Shown: positions 37,187 through 46,629, counted from the stretch's first letter. The stretch is DNA of 64,000 nt from an uncultured Flavobacteriales bacterium (GCA_913054135.1 CAJXJK010000014.1:1-64000); one strand, 5' to 3'. Numbers and translations: made by a program. The notes: generated by a model not told the origin, from the sequence alone.

Positions 37187-38542
37187 ATGAAGTATATTCT
37201 GTTCATATCATTTCTGATTCAATCATCAGTTGGTATTGCACAGTTTGTGCTCCCTTCTTGCGAATGGACAAGAGTTGGAGGACTGATTAATTATAAAGAG
37301 GCTCAATCAAAAATTGTTGATTTTGATTTCAAAAAAGCGGAGTTAGGTGGTAATGTTTCTGATGACGAGGTTCTGGAGGCCATTTTATCTTTTGGAGGCG
37401 ACAATTTGACCATCCTTTTTTCTGAAAAGGAGTATCATTTTAAGAAGCAAATTAGACTGAAGTCTTATTGTGCATTAAAAGGCAGTGGTGCTAGAACAAA
37501 GTTGATTTTCGAATTGGAAAATGAGAGAGATCCAATTTTGGCTCAAGGTCGTATTACGAAAGACACTTTTAAGCTAGAATCTGGGCCTTTCATTCAGGAT
37601 GAGTATTGTCATCTGAGTGAAATATCAAATAATATCCAAAAGAATGAATTTTACCTACTCGGAGACAATGATGATGTCCTAGTCGAATCATGGTGGGCAA
37701 AGGGTAAAACGGGTCAATTGGTTGAAGTTGACAAAGTTTTAGAAAATGAAATAAGTTTGAAAGATCAAGTTTGGCGAGATTACAATAGTGATGCCTATCT
37801 TATTAAAATGTTGCCCATTCATAATGTGGTGATTTCTGACCTCACAATAATTAACAATTCAAAGACAAAAGCGCAGACTTCAAATATTTGCTTTAGATAT
37901 GCCTACAATTGTCTTGTGAAAAATGTACACAGCATCAATTCTAATTATGCCCATGTATTATTTGAGTTCTCGACACATAGTGGAGTTGACAGTTGTAAAT
38001 TAGAAAAGGCTCATGATTACGGAAATGGAGGAAAAGGTTATGGAGTGGCCATGCAGTTTGCAACATCATCCTGCTTTGTTTATGAAAGCAAATTTGATTC
38101 TTTACGACATTCAATTTTATTACAAGCTGGAGCTAATCATAATTACATAGCCTTGAATGAGTCTACAAATCCCTATTGGACAGACGTCAAACTACCTGCA
38201 AGTAGTGCTGGAGACATTGTACTGCATGGTAATTTTGCATATGCTAATCTCTTTGAATTCAACAAATGTCAAACCATTGTTATTGATAATTCTCACGGTT
38301 TCAATGGGCCTTATAATACGTTTTTCAACAACGAAGTTACGGGTTACGGCATTTGGCAATTGAGAGGTTCTTCTTGCGGTCCTCAGTATTTCATTAACAA
38401 TTATTTAGAGGGAAATAAAGTCCGATTTAAGGCCAAAGACAAAGAATGCCATCAGTTTAATGTGGTAAATGGCAAAGCGATAAATAAAGAGGATACAAAA
38501 CATCCTTACGAAAGCATGATTCAAGGAATGGTAAGGTACTAA
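37187..38542 (+). CDS. Secreted right-handed beta-helix (pectate-lyase-like) protein
   Basis: A 451-aa protein with a signal peptide (MKYILFISFLIQSSVGIAQ). A repeated pattern of short beta-strands with Asn, Ser and His (for example VVISDLTIINNSKTK, SHGFNGPYNTFFNNEVTG) points to a right-handed parallel beta-helix, a fold common in polysaccharide lyases and glycan-binding proteins. The N-terminal part has the LKGSGARTKLIFELEN segment seen in pectin-lyase-like proteins. I see no T9SS sorting domain, so it is probably periplasmic. The substrate is unknown, and it is not in a carbohydrate cluster. Confidence 0.7.
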   Translation: MKYILFISFLIQSSVGIAQFVLPSCEWTRVGGLINYKEAQSKIVDFDFKKAELGGNVSDDEVLEAILSFGGDNLTILFSEKEYHFKKQIRLKSYCALKGSGARTKLIFELENERDPILAQGRITKDTFKLESGPFIQDEYCHLSEISNNIQKNEFYLLGDNDDVLVESWWAKGKTGQLVEVDKVLENEISLKDQVWRDYNSDAYLIKMLPIHNVVISDLTIINNSKTKAQTSNICFRYAYNCLVKNVHSINSNYAHVLFEFSTHSGVDSCKLEKAHDYGNGGKGYGVAMQFATSSCFVYESKFDSLRHSILLQAGANHNYIALNESTNPYWTDVKLPASSAGDIVLHGNFAYANLFEFNKCQTIVIDNSHGFNGPYNTFFNNEVTGYGIWQLRGSSCGPQYFINNYLEGNKVRFKAKDKECHQFNVVNGKAINKEDTKHPYESMIQGMVRY

Positions 38543-39546
38543 ATCACATTCACTTCTCTCTCCAATTCAATCCCATAGATCTCTTTCACATTGGCCATAA
38601 TATCCTCTGATAATTGATAGATATCTTTTCCTTGTGATCCGCCATAGTTAACCAAAACCAAAGCTTGATTTTTATGTACGCCATAAGTACCAAGGGTCTT
38701 TCCTTTCCATCCGGCCTGATCAATCAACCAGCCAGCTGCGATTTTAATGTGGTCTTCATCAACTGGATAATTAGCTACATCCGGAAATTTGGACTTTAGT
38801 TCTTCAAACTGCTTTTTAGAGATTACAGGGTTTTTAAAGAAACTTCCCGAATTTCCTATTTCTTTTGGGTCTGGTAATTTCGTCTGACGAATGTGAATCA
38901 CGGCATCTGATACATCTTTGATAGTAGGTGCAGTCACGTTCATCTCACTCAATCTAGCCTCGATTGCGCCGTATGAAGTGTTGATTTTAGAATTTCGTGA
39001 CAGTCTCAAAGTCATTGATACGATTACGTATTCACCTTTCATGGCTCTTTTAAATACACTCTCTCTGTATCCAAAATTACATTGATCTGCATTGAAAACT
39101 TCTATTTCACCCGTGGATATTTTCAGGGCTTCTAATGAGTGAAAAACATCTTTAATTTCAGTACCATACGCTCCAATGTTCTGCATAGGCGCCGCACCAA
39201 CACTTCCAGGAATCAGTGAAAGGTTTTCTATCCCTCCTAAGCCTTGTTCAACTGCAAACATTACGAAATCATGCCATACTTCCCCAGCCATGGCCTTGAC
39301 AAGTGTGACATCATCCGAATCTGAAGTGATTTCAATTCCTCTTAATTCATTTTTGAGTACAAGTGCCGAAACATCTTGGGTAAGCAGAACATTGCTTCCA
39401 CCACCTAAGATAAAAAGTTCAGATGACTGATTTTCAGATAATAATGACTTTAATTCATTGATAGAATTAAAAGTAGCGAATCGCTTTGCCTTTACATCCA
39501 ATCCGAAGGTATTATGAGCTTTTAGGCTAACGTTTTCTTGTATCAT
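38539..39546 (-). CDS. murB: UDP-N-acetylmuramate dehydrogenase (MurB)
   Basis: Reduces UDP-GlcNAc-enolpyruvate to UDP-MurNAc in peptidoglycan synthesis, with FAD as cofactor. At 335 aa the FAD-binding part shows FILGGGSNVLLTQDVSALVL and the MurB motifs SVGAAPMQNIGAYGTEIKDV, FGYRESVFK and NSGSFFKNPV, which holds the catalytic Ser. It is transcribed convergently to the beta-helix gene with a 4-nt overlap of 3' ends. A TAATTTTG box lies 16 nt upstream on the reverse strand. Confidence 0.95.
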   Translation of the reverse strand: MIQENVSLKAHNTFGLDVKAKRFATFNSINELKSLLSENQSSELFILGGGSNVLLTQDVSALVLKNELRGIEITSDSDDVTLVKAMAGEVWHDFVMFAVEQGLGGIENLSLIPGSVGAAPMQNIGAYGTEIKDVFHSLEALKISTGEIEVFNADQCNFGYRESVFKRAMKGEYVIVSMTLRLSRNSKINTSYGAIEARLSEMNVTAPTIKDVSDAVIHIRQTKLPDPKEIGNSGSFFKNPVISKKQFEELKSKFPDVANYPVDEDHIKIAAGWLIDQAGWKGKTLGTYGVHKNQALVLVNYGGSQGKDIYQLSEDIMANVKEIYGIELEREVNVI

Positions 39547-39562
39547 AAAAGGGAATGAGCTT

Positions 39563-39570
39563 CAAAATTA
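39563..39570 (-). promoter_or_regulatory. -7 box upstream of murB
   Basis: The reverse strand reads TAATTTTG, an exact match to TAnnTTTG, 16 nt before the murB start codon. No clear -33 element was seen. Confidence 0.45.
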
Positions 39571-39633
39571 TCGAGAAAGAGGCAATAATCTGAGAAGTTC
39601 GGGGTTATTTATTAAGACCCTAAGGTTGATTGT

Positions 39634-40536
39634 ATGAAATTCAGCTGCACTTTAATCATATTTGTTTCTCTTCTTTCTTATTCTCAAGAAGATGTTAAAA
39701 CCCTTGAGGCTTTTAATATTAATGTTGGTGTGCAGATGCTCCAACCTTCGTCTTTAGATTACAGCAATTTCAAATCTTCAGTAAATGGCAATGACTTTTT
39801 TATAGAGAATTCAACTGCACTGAATACAACATCTGATAAGCTCTATGCTCGGCAGTTTGTTAATGGTGGATTGCAATTCAGGATTCTTAAGGAAAAGAGT
39901 TTAAGCATCTTCAAGAAATTTAATCTGAATTTGGGTGGTTCTTTTGCCGCTGGACAAAACTTAACGTACAATTTTTCAGAGAATTATAGGGTGCAAGGTG
40001 ATTCAATATTTATAACCCAAGCTGGTCAAACTGAAGTCTATACATCTGATACCTTATATCGACTTGATACTCGATATTACTCAGAACTTAAAAATGTTGG
40101 TTTATCAACTGAATTTTGCATGTCTACATCTGAAAGCAAAACAGGTTTTTCAACTGGTTTTGGACTTTTAGGGAGTTTTTCAATTGACAATCAATTAGAC
40201 TTGACACAAGATAGGTTATTCTCTACTGCTCTTTATGATGAGAACGGAAATGCTGCTTATGTTGAAACGATTTCTGTGCCCAATGCTCAAAGTCCTGTTT
40301 ACGGATCACAACTTGCTTCTACCTACAATAATTCAATGAAACTTGCTTCGGTATACTCTATTATGCCGTATATTCCTCTGAAAATGCAAGCGGCCTTGTC
40401 TGAAGACAATTTCTTGAAAGATTTATCAGTTGAATTTTTTGCTAAAGTTGGATATGAATTCCAATTTTCTGCTTCAAATTATCGTTCTGGACGGCTTTCT
40501 TACCTTCTAGGATTCGGAATAAATTACTACTTGTAG
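39634..40536 (+). CDS. Putative outer-membrane beta-barrel protein
   Basis: A 300-aa protein with a short signal peptide (MKFSCTLIIFVSLLSYSQED). It has alternating hydrophobic and polar residues and ends with an aromatic-terminated strand (GRLSYLLGFGINYYL), as in outer-membrane proteins. I do not recognise a family. It is followed after 33 nt by the first MORN-repeat gene in the same orientation, so an envelope-related unit is possible. Confidence 0.55.
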   Translation: MKFSCTLIIFVSLLSYSQEDVKTLEAFNINVGVQMLQPSSLDYSNFKSSVNGNDFFIENSTALNTTSDKLYARQFVNGGLQFRILKEKSLSIFKKFNLNLGGSFAAGQNLTYNFSENYRVQGDSIFITQAGQTEVYTSDTLYRLDTRYYSELKNVGLSTEFCMSTSESKTGFSTGFGLLGSFSIDNQLDLTQDRLFSTALYDENGNAAYVETISVPNAQSPVYGSQLASTYNNSMKLASVYSIMPYIPLKMQAALSEDNFLKDLSVEFFAKVGYEFQFSASNYRSGRLSYLLGFGINYYL

Positions 40537-40569
40537 CATGTTGTAATTTTTTGTACCTTAAAGCCAATT

Positions 40570-41421
40570 ATGAATGGATTTTATGTTTTCGCTTTAAGTT
40601 TTATGTTCGCAATTCCCGCGCAACATGCTTTTTCTCAAGACAATAAGGTAGATGCCTCAGGTAAAAAAATAGGCACGTGGGTTGTTTTCGGGAGTGATAA
40701 TGCTAAAAAAGGGCATTGTCCAACTTGTAAAGTTGAAGAAGGTGAATATGTAGATGGTCGAAAACAAGGCGAATGGATTAAATATTATCCTGACGGCATA
40801 ACTCCAAGATTAAAAGCAAATTACAAAAACGGACAACCGAATGGTGCTTATGAAAAGTATCATGACAATGGTGTTTTGAGAGAAAAAGGAACCTATAATG
40901 CCAGAAAGCAAACGGGTGATTTCATTGTTCAAAATGCTGAAGGAATCGTAACTCAGAAAAAAACATTTAACGCCAACGGTAAAGAAGATGGTACTTCACA
41001 GTACTTCTATGATGATGGGTCATTACAAATGGAGATGACCAAAAAAGATGGTGTAATTCAAGGAACTGCTACTACTTACTATAATAATGGAGATGTTAAG
41101 AAAACGATTGCTTATGACGCAAGCGGTAAACCTGGGCCTCCTGAGAATAAAGAAAGAGTGAATCCTCCGGCAGGTCAAAAAGTTGTTTCAGGAAGTGGTG
41201 GACCTTCAGGTAAGAAAGGTAAAATCAAAGACGGTAAAGGATATAACAGAGACGGTTATAATAAGCTTTACAACAAAGCTGATGAATTGTGGATGGATGG
41301 TGAGTTTAAAGCAGATAAGCTTTGGAACGGTAAGCTATACAAATACGATTCTGACGGAATTCTATTGAAAATTGAAGTTTGGAAAAACGGTAAGTATCAC
41401 TCTGATGGAGTGCTAGAATAG
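40570..41421 (+). CDS. Secreted MORN/YwqK-like repeat protein, paralogue 1
   Basis: A 283-aa protein with a signal peptide (MNGFYVFALSFMFAIPAQHA). It has repeats of the form NG.P.G...YH.NG.L...GTY, as in MORN-repeat and YwqK-like proteins. Near residue 50 a GHCPTCK motif occurs in the same place as in the paralogue downstream. The C-terminus has one copy of a module DELWMDGEFK..KLWNGKLY followed by SDGILLKIEVWKNGKYH; the paralogue has three. Role and export route are unknown; no sorting domain is visible. Confidence 0.7.
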   Translation: MNGFYVFALSFMFAIPAQHAFSQDNKVDASGKKIGTWVVFGSDNAKKGHCPTCKVEEGEYVDGRKQGEWIKYYPDGITPRLKANYKNGQPNGAYEKYHDNGVLREKGTYNARKQTGDFIVQNAEGIVTQKKTFNANGKEDGTSQYFYDDGSLQMEMTKKDGVIQGTATTYYNNGDVKKTIAYDASGKPGPPENKERVNPPAGQKVVSGSGGPSGKKGKIKDGKGYNRDGYNKLYNKADELWMDGEFKADKLWNGKLYKYDSDGILLKIEVWKNGKYHSDGVLE

Positions 41422-41482
41422 GTTCTTTGTTAATAAGCTGGCGAATGATTGATTCAAAGGTTTATCCACAAACAACCCTCAC

Positions 41483-42805
41483 ATGCTCAAGTTACTCTCA
41501 CTTATTGGCGGATTATTTCTGCATACACCTTTGGTGTATGGGCAATCAGACACCCTAAATTGTACTGATGCTGAAGGAAAGAAAACCGGATATTGGATTA
41601 TCACTGGAAAAATCAGACCCAGTATGGGTTATTGTGATACCTGCAAAATAAGCGAAGGTCAGTTTGTTGCGAATCGAAAAGTTGACAAGCAATTAACGTA
41701 CTTTAAAAATGGCAAGATTAAATTGATTGCAAATTATAAAAGAGGACGGCCTGTTGGCGCTTACATCAAATATTGGGAGAATGGAGTGAAACGTGAAGAA
41801 GGTTCATTTGCAAAAGGAAAACAGCAAGAGGTTCTAAAAAAATACTCGCAGAATGGAGGGCTCCTTCTATACAAGTTTTTCAATGAAGATGGGAGAGAAG
41901 AAGGCTGGACTTCATATTATTATGAGAACTGCGATACAAACGAAAGAATCGACCGAAAGCAGTTTGAATACTTTAAACGAAATGGTGTGACCCAATTTAA
42001 ATCTTATCGCTACTATTACTCGGGATGCATTCAAGAGATTAGAGATTACGAAGATGATGGAACTCCGGCTGGTGGTCACACCTATAAAAATGATTGTTTG
42101 TTGACCGATACCTTGAATATTGGAACTGAGGGAGATGTTGATAAAGAAGAACCTTGTAGAAAGAAGGACGATATTGAGCCTCCTGGAAAAATAATCGATC
42201 CAATTAAATTTGACCCAAATGGGTACAACAGATTGTATAACGAAAATGACGACTTATGGATGGAAGGATACTTCAAAAAGGGAAAACTCTTTAACGGTCG
42301 TCTTTATCACTATGATGAAAATGGACTGTTCACCAAAATGGAAATTTGGGAAAATGGAAACTATTTGAAGCTTGGAGACATTGAAAATCTTGATCCAATT
42401 AAAATTCCTGATTATATCAACCGAAAATATCCACCAAAAAGAGATGATGAAATTAATGAGGATGGAGAATACCGAGATGGCAAACTTTGGAACGGCAAAA
42501 AATATGTTTATGATGAAGACGGCATTTTACTTCAAATAGAGATCTGGAAGAAAGGAAAATTTGTTGAAAATGGAGTGTTAGATGTCGGTAATGATGGCTA
42601 CAAAGATGTGCCTGCTACTTTCGGTCCACCTTACAAAGATGGATACCACATGATTTATGATGAGAATGATGAAATATGGTTAGAGGGTGAGTTCAAGGAT
42701 TTTAAATTTTGGAGAGGCAAGCACTATATTTATGGAGATGACGGACTTTTAGAGAGAATTGAAGTTTGGGTGGATGGCAAGTATCATTCTGACGCACAGC
42801 TGTGA
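41483..42805 (+). CDS. Secreted MORN/YwqK-like repeat protein, paralogue 2
   Basis: A 440-aa paralogue of the preceding protein with a signal peptide (MLKLLSLIGGLFLHTPLVYG). It shares the CDTCK motif and MORN-like repeats. The C-terminal module (LWM.GYFK..KLFNGRLYHYD.NG and similar) occurs three times: about residues 250-300, 320-370 and 390-440. Tandem duplication and module amplification are the simplest explanation. Just after the stop codon lies a 24-bp repeat that duplicates the 3' end of the neighbouring phosphatase gene. Confidence 0.7.
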   Translation: MLKLLSLIGGLFLHTPLVYGQSDTLNCTDAEGKKTGYWIITGKIRPSMGYCDTCKISEGQFVANRKVDKQLTYFKNGKIKLIANYKRGRPVGAYIKYWENGVKREEGSFAKGKQQEVLKKYSQNGGLLLYKFFNEDGREEGWTSYYYENCDTNERIDRKQFEYFKRNGVTQFKSYRYYYSGCIQEIRDYEDDGTPAGGHTYKNDCLLTDTLNIGTEGDVDKEEPCRKKDDIEPPGKIIDPIKFDPNGYNRLYNENDDLWMEGYFKKGKLFNGRLYHYDENGLFTKMEIWENGNYLKLGDIENLDPIKIPDYINRKYPPKRDDEINEDGEYRDGKLWNGKKYVYDEDGILLQIEIWKKGKFVENGVLDVGNDGYKDVPATFGPPYKDGYHMIYDENDEIWLEGEFKDFKFWRGKHYIYGDDGLLERIEVWVDGKYHSDAQL

Positions 42806-42809
42806 TTCA

Positions 42810-42898
42810 CTATTCTACGCTCACTCCAATTACACTTCGACAGGCTCAGTGTAAACTGCTTAAATTGGACTTCGCTATTCTACGCTCACTCCAATTAC
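42810..42898. repeat. 24-bp direct repeat with intervening intergenic element
   Basis: A perfect 24-bp direct repeat lies at 42810-42833 and 42875-42898. The second copy is the last 24 bases of the SpoIIE gene, including its stop codon, and the first repeats it after about 40 bp. Between them is TTCGACAGGCTCAGTGT, which resembles intergenic repeats that I know from other Bacteroidota genomes. It looks like an insertion that duplicated the gene end. Confidence 0.7.
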
Positions 42899-45100
42899 GC
42901 AAACATCATCAATTTGTTCAAATTCACCAATCCATTTTTCAAAGTGAGTGGTGAGCAAATCTCCATGCAAAATAAATGGCTTTGATTGAGATTCAATGAT
43001 GAGTTTTTTGAAAGGCTTATACTTCATTTTCTTTCCTTTATCTCCTCCAAACTGATCGGCATATCCATCAGTAAAAGAAATGATTCGGTCTCCTTTCAAT
43101 AGTTGAACATCTTGGCTCTTAAAGTCTGCTTGTTCTTCAGTGTGAAAGCCAACTGGCATCTTGTTCGCAGCTATTTCAATAAGTCCGTAAGTAAATGGTT
43201 CATGAACTAAGACTTTTTCAAATTCACCTGCTTTTATATTCTCATTTTTTCGTAAAATCCATAGAGGATTATTCGCTCCAGTGTATTGAAGTTGGTTCGT
43301 TTGCTTGTTCCAAATACACAAGGCCAGATCCATACCGTCTTTTTGCTGTCTGTCTGCTCCTTTTTGATCTAGTGCTTTGATTATCTTTTGTCTCAAAAGC
43401 GCCAAAATTTTGGGTCCATCCTTGATTCCGTTTTCAATAACAATCTCATTCAAAAATCCGATACCTAGCATTGACATAAAAGCACCAGGAACTCCATGTC
43501 CAGTGCAATCAGCAGTTACCCAAACAGATAAGTTCTCTTCTTGAAAGTGATGAGCCCAATAAAAATCACCACTCACAACATCTTTAGGCTTGAATAAAAT
43601 GAAATGATTCTGTGAAATTTTATCCCATTCGTCATTCCCCGAAAGCAATGCTGTCTGAATTCGTTTGGCATAATTAATACTGTCTTTTATCTCTTTATGT
43701 TGTTCTTCAATCTCATCTTTTTGCAATAGAATTTGATTGTTTCGATCAGTGATAATCTTGTTTTTCGATTTCAGTTGAGATCTACTTCTGAACATTAGAT
43801 AGAGCGCGACAATAACAAGAAGTATAACCATTCCTGATGCCCAAAGCATTAAATCTTTAGACTTTATTCTCTCATCTGATAGTTTCTGTTCGTATTCGTT
43901 TTGCTTCTCTATTTGGACGAGTTCTAAGGAGTCTTGCTCTGCTATTTCAGCTAACAATTGATCGTTCTCTATTTGCAAGGCCTGGCTGTTAGATCCACCC
44001 AAATCTAGAGAATCCTTGAGGTGGTAAGCTCTATTCATAAAAACGTAAGCGTCTTTATAATTCTTTAATCTACTTTCGGCTATCGCGAGAGATGCATAGG
44101 ATTCAACTATAAGCTCATTGTAGCCAGATTTAAGTCCATACTCTAAGGCTTGCTTAAGGTTAAACTGTCCTTTTTTATATTGCTTGCGATCCATATAAAA
44201 ATTCCCCAGACTGTAGTAATCTAGAGCAATTCCTCTGTCGTTACCTATTTGCTTAGTTACGGCTGCAGCTTTCTCCATGAACTCGCTTGCCAAGTCAAAA
44301 TTCTCCTCAATTTCATAAAGGACAGCAAGGTTATAGTAGATTTCTCCCTTTCGTCTTAAGTTATTGTTGGCAATTGATAAGTCAATTCCTTCTTCGTAGT
44401 ATTTATGAGCTTGCTCAAAATTTTTCTCGTTTTTAGCAATGATTCCTAAATTATTCAATGCTTGAAGAATATCTGTGGTGTCTTTGTATACTTTTCCTAG
44501 CTGATAAGCTTCTTCGAAGTATTCTTTAGATTTTTCATTGTTTTCAATTACTCTAAAGACTAGCCCAATTCCGCATGCTGCATGTCCTTGAGCTTTCGGA
44601 CGATTTTTCTTAGCAAATTCATAGCATTCAAAATAGGCGTCTAAAGCTTTATCATATTCACTTTGATAGAAATAGCTACTCCCTAAAGCGTATTGACAAG
44701 AGATTTTTTCTTTTACCAATCCATTTTCTTCGCAATAGTCTATGGCCTGAAATGCTACTGTTTGTGATGAGTCAATATCTCCCATCACCATTAAGTTCTC
44801 AGCAATTAATTGCATTCCGACTCCAATTCCGCTCTTATATTCAAGTAATTGAGACAACTCATAAATCTTTCTTGAGTAGTCCATTGATTTTTCAGGATCT
44901 AAATAGATTTGCTTTTTGACCTCACCTTTAAGACGTATTACCAAGTTGGTGTCTGAAGCCGGAAGTTTGCCTTCTTGAAGTTTCTCATAAACCCCTAAAG
45001 CATTCAATAATGAGTCTTTTTGAGAAAGACATGAAAATGAATTAAATAGAATGAATATGAGAATCAATCGCATCATCCTTATAAAGATAACATCTTTCAA
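42875..45100 (-). CDS. TPR-SpoIIE (PP2C) serine phosphatase, membrane-bound
   Basis: A 741-aa sensor-like phosphatase. The N-terminus (MRLILIFILFNSFSCLSQ) is a signal sequence; the ATGs at 45076 and 45073 fit best, although the frame is open to 45100. About 330 residues of tetratricopeptide repeats follow, then a transmembrane helix (LMLWASGMVILLVIVALYLM), a coiled-coil linker and a SpoIIE/PP2C phosphatase domain with DCTGHGVPGAFMSMLG and the metal-binding FTDGYADQFGG. The architecture is periplasmic sensing and cytoplasmic dephosphorylation, probably of an anti-sigma antagonist or a SiaC-like protein. It starts right after paaD, but may have its own promoter. Confidence 0.9.
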   Translation of the reverse strand: MKDVIFIRMMRLILIFILFNSFSCLSQKDSLLNALGVYEKLQEGKLPASDTNLVIRLKGEVKKQIYLDPEKSMDYSRKIYELSQLLEYKSGIGVGMQLIAENLMVMGDIDSSQTVAFQAIDYCEENGLVKEKISCQYALGSSYFYQSEYDKALDAYFECYEFAKKNRPKAQGHAACGIGLVFRVIENNEKSKEYFEEAYQLGKVYKDTTDILQALNNLGIIAKNEKNFEQAHKYYEEGIDLSIANNNLRRKGEIYYNLAVLYEIEENFDLASEFMEKAAAVTKQIGNDRGIALDYYSLGNFYMDRKQYKKGQFNLKQALEYGLKSGYNELIVESYASLAIAESRLKNYKDAYVFMNRAYHLKDSLDLGGSNSQALQIENDQLLAEIAEQDSLELVQIEKQNEYEQKLSDERIKSKDLMLWASGMVILLVIVALYLMFRSRSQLKSKNKIITDRNNQILLQKDEIEEQHKEIKDSINYAKRIQTALLSGNDEWDKISQNHFILFKPKDVVSGDFYWAHHFQEENLSVWVTADCTGHGVPGAFMSMLGIGFLNEIVIENGIKDGPKILALLRQKIIKALDQKGADRQQKDGMDLALCIWNKQTNQLQYTGANNPLWILRKNENIKAGEFEKVLVHEPFTYGLIEIAANKMPVGFHTEEQADFKSQDVQLLKGDRIISFTDGYADQFGGDKGKKMKYKPFKKLIIESQSKPFILHGDLLTTHFEKWIGEFEQIDDVCVIGVSVE

Positions 45101-45577
45101 TTATCTATGACACTTAAAGTAGTTGAAGGGCTCAAGACAATCATTACAAGAATGAAAAGACTGGCAAGGTGTAGAACCAAATTTTGAAATGATTTTAGTG
45201 TTTGTTGATTTGCAATTTGGACAGGTAACCACTTTGTTATCATCTGTTGGAGGCGAAATGCCATCTGCCATCATCTTAGCTTTTGTAGCCTCAGACAACC
45301 AATCAGTATTCCAAGCAGGGGAAAGTGTGGTGTCAATTTGAACGTCTTCGAATCCTTTTTCAATTAGCTTTTCTCTAATTAAGTCTTCAAATAATTTCTT
45401 AGCAGGACATCCAGTATAGGTAGGAGTGATGGTTACAATTACTTTGTCACCTTCTTTTTCTACATTTCTGACAACCCCTAGTTCAACTAAGTTAATGATA
45501 GGTATTTCAGGGTCTGGAACTTCAGCTAAGAATTCCCAGATCTCAGGGTACTTTTTATTGATGTCAATTACGACCAT
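45101..45577 (-). CDS. paaD: Phenylacetate-CoA oxygenase subunit PaaD
   Basis: A 158-aa protein of the PaaD/PaaJ group, needed for maturation of the PaaABC epoxidase; related to MIP18/SufT proteins. The N-terminal half carries EVPDPEIPIINLVELGVVR, and TPTYTGCPAKKLFEDL holds a conserved Cys. The C-terminus has a cysteine-rich, zinc-ribbon-like end with CPNCKSTNTK and CNDCLEPFNYFKCH. The start overlaps paaC by 10 nt. Downstream is the SpoIIE gene, not paaE. Confidence 0.93.
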   Translation of the reverse strand: MVVIDINKKYPEIWEFLAEVPDPEIPIINLVELGVVRNVEKEGDKVIVTITPTYTGCPAKKLFEDLIREKLIEKGFEDVQIDTTLSPAWNTDWLSEATKAKMMADGISPPTDDNKVVTCPNCKSTNTKIISKFGSTPCQSFHSCNDCLEPFNYFKCHR

Positions 45578-46323
45578 TTAGCGTCAGGATATGCTCTTGG
45601 CAGATACTGCATGATACTTAACAAGTGACCAATATGCTCTGAGTGAAATCCATCTCTGAAATCTCTCATTGACAATGGCTGTATCTCTTTTCTTTCAATA
45701 TTAATTTCAGAAAATACTCGGTTAATTTCTTCTTGCCAAACTCTTTCAATATTGGCGCAATCAGAAAAGTATTCTTTATCTAAATCATCAAAATTAAAGA
45801 TCTCTTCAACATATTTCAAAAGATGATCTATGGCATCTTGGGTTCTTTTATTTGATTCTTCTGTTCCTAATCCAAGTCTATACATCCAATCTCTTGAGTG
45901 AAGAAGACTGTACTCAATTTCTTTCAAAACCTTGCTGCAAAGACCTACCAATTCTTCATTTTTTGAAGATGACAATTGGGTAAATACTTCTTTTGCCCAA
46001 ACATCATGCATGAATTGACGCGTAATTGTCCAGGCGAAATCTTCATTAGGCTGTTCAACTAATTTGATATTAAAGAATTCTCTTTCATTTCTTCTGAAAA
46101 CGTAATCATCAGGAGTAAACTTATTTCCTTCTATAGTAGCAATGATTTTGTATAATTCTTCAGCTCTTCCAAAAAGGTCAAGAGAACAATTTGATATGGC
46201 AATATCCTCTTCAAGGAATGGTGCATTACTGCAAAGTTCAGCCATTCTTTGGGCGAGAATCAATGAAGTATCTGCAATTCTAAATAAGAACTTTGCTTCG
46301 TTATTTTCAATTGTAATCTTCAT
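45568..46323 (-). CDS. paaC: Phenylacetyl-CoA epoxidase subunit PaaC
   Basis: The 251-aa structural subunit of the 1,2-phenylacetyl-CoA epoxidase that pairs with PaaA. It is ferritin-like but lacks the full diiron site. Family phrases are LILAQRMAELCSNAPFLEED, AISNCSLDLFGRAEELYKII and RDWMYRLGLGTEESNKRTQD. It is separated from paaB by 2 nt and overlaps paaD, so the subunits are made in close ratio. Confidence 0.94.
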   Translation of the reverse strand: MKITIENNEAKFLFRIADTSLILAQRMAELCSNAPFLEEDIAISNCSLDLFGRAEELYKIIATIEGNKFTPDDYVFRRNEREFFNIKLVEQPNEDFAWTITRQFMHDVWAKEVFTQLSSSKNEELVGLCSKVLKEIEYSLLHSRDWMYRLGLGTEESNKRTQDAIDHLLKYVEEIFNFDDLDKEYFSDCANIERVWQEEINRVFSEINIERKEIQPLSMRDFRDGFHSEHIGHLLSIMQYLPRAYPDAKWS

Positions 46324-46325
46324 GA

Positions 46326-46610
46326 TTATAAGTGGTTAACTCCTTCTGGTGTTACATAAAAAGTTGCATGTCTGTATGCTTTGTCATCTGCCGGGTCAAA
46401 AAATGCATCAGCATTATCAAGCGGTACAGAAACTATTGCTTCAACGGGTACAACCCACAAGGCTCTTCCTTCACTTCTTCTTGTATAAAGGTCTCTTGCA
46501 TTTTGAATAGCCATTTTCTTGTCGTAAGCTCTGACGCTCCCAACGTGTTTAAAAGGTAAACCGGATTTTTTTTGTACAAAAACTTCCCAAACTTTATCTC
46601 CTTTTTCCAT
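46326..46610 (-). CDS. paaB: Phenylacetyl-CoA epoxidase subunit PaaB
   Basis: A 94-aa subunit of the epoxidase complex, needed for assembly and activity. It begins MEKGDKVWEVFVQKKSGLPF and contains HVGSVRAYDKKMAIQNARDL and YTRRSEGRALWVVPVEAI, the family pattern. It lies 19 nt after paaA and 2 nt before paaC. Confidence 0.95.
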   Translation of the reverse strand: MEKGDKVWEVFVQKKSGLPFKHVGSVRAYDKKMAIQNARDLYTRRSEGRALWVVPVEAIVSVPLDNADAFFDPADDKAYRHATFYVTPEGVNHL

Positions 46611-46629
46611 TTTCTAGTCTTATATAAAA

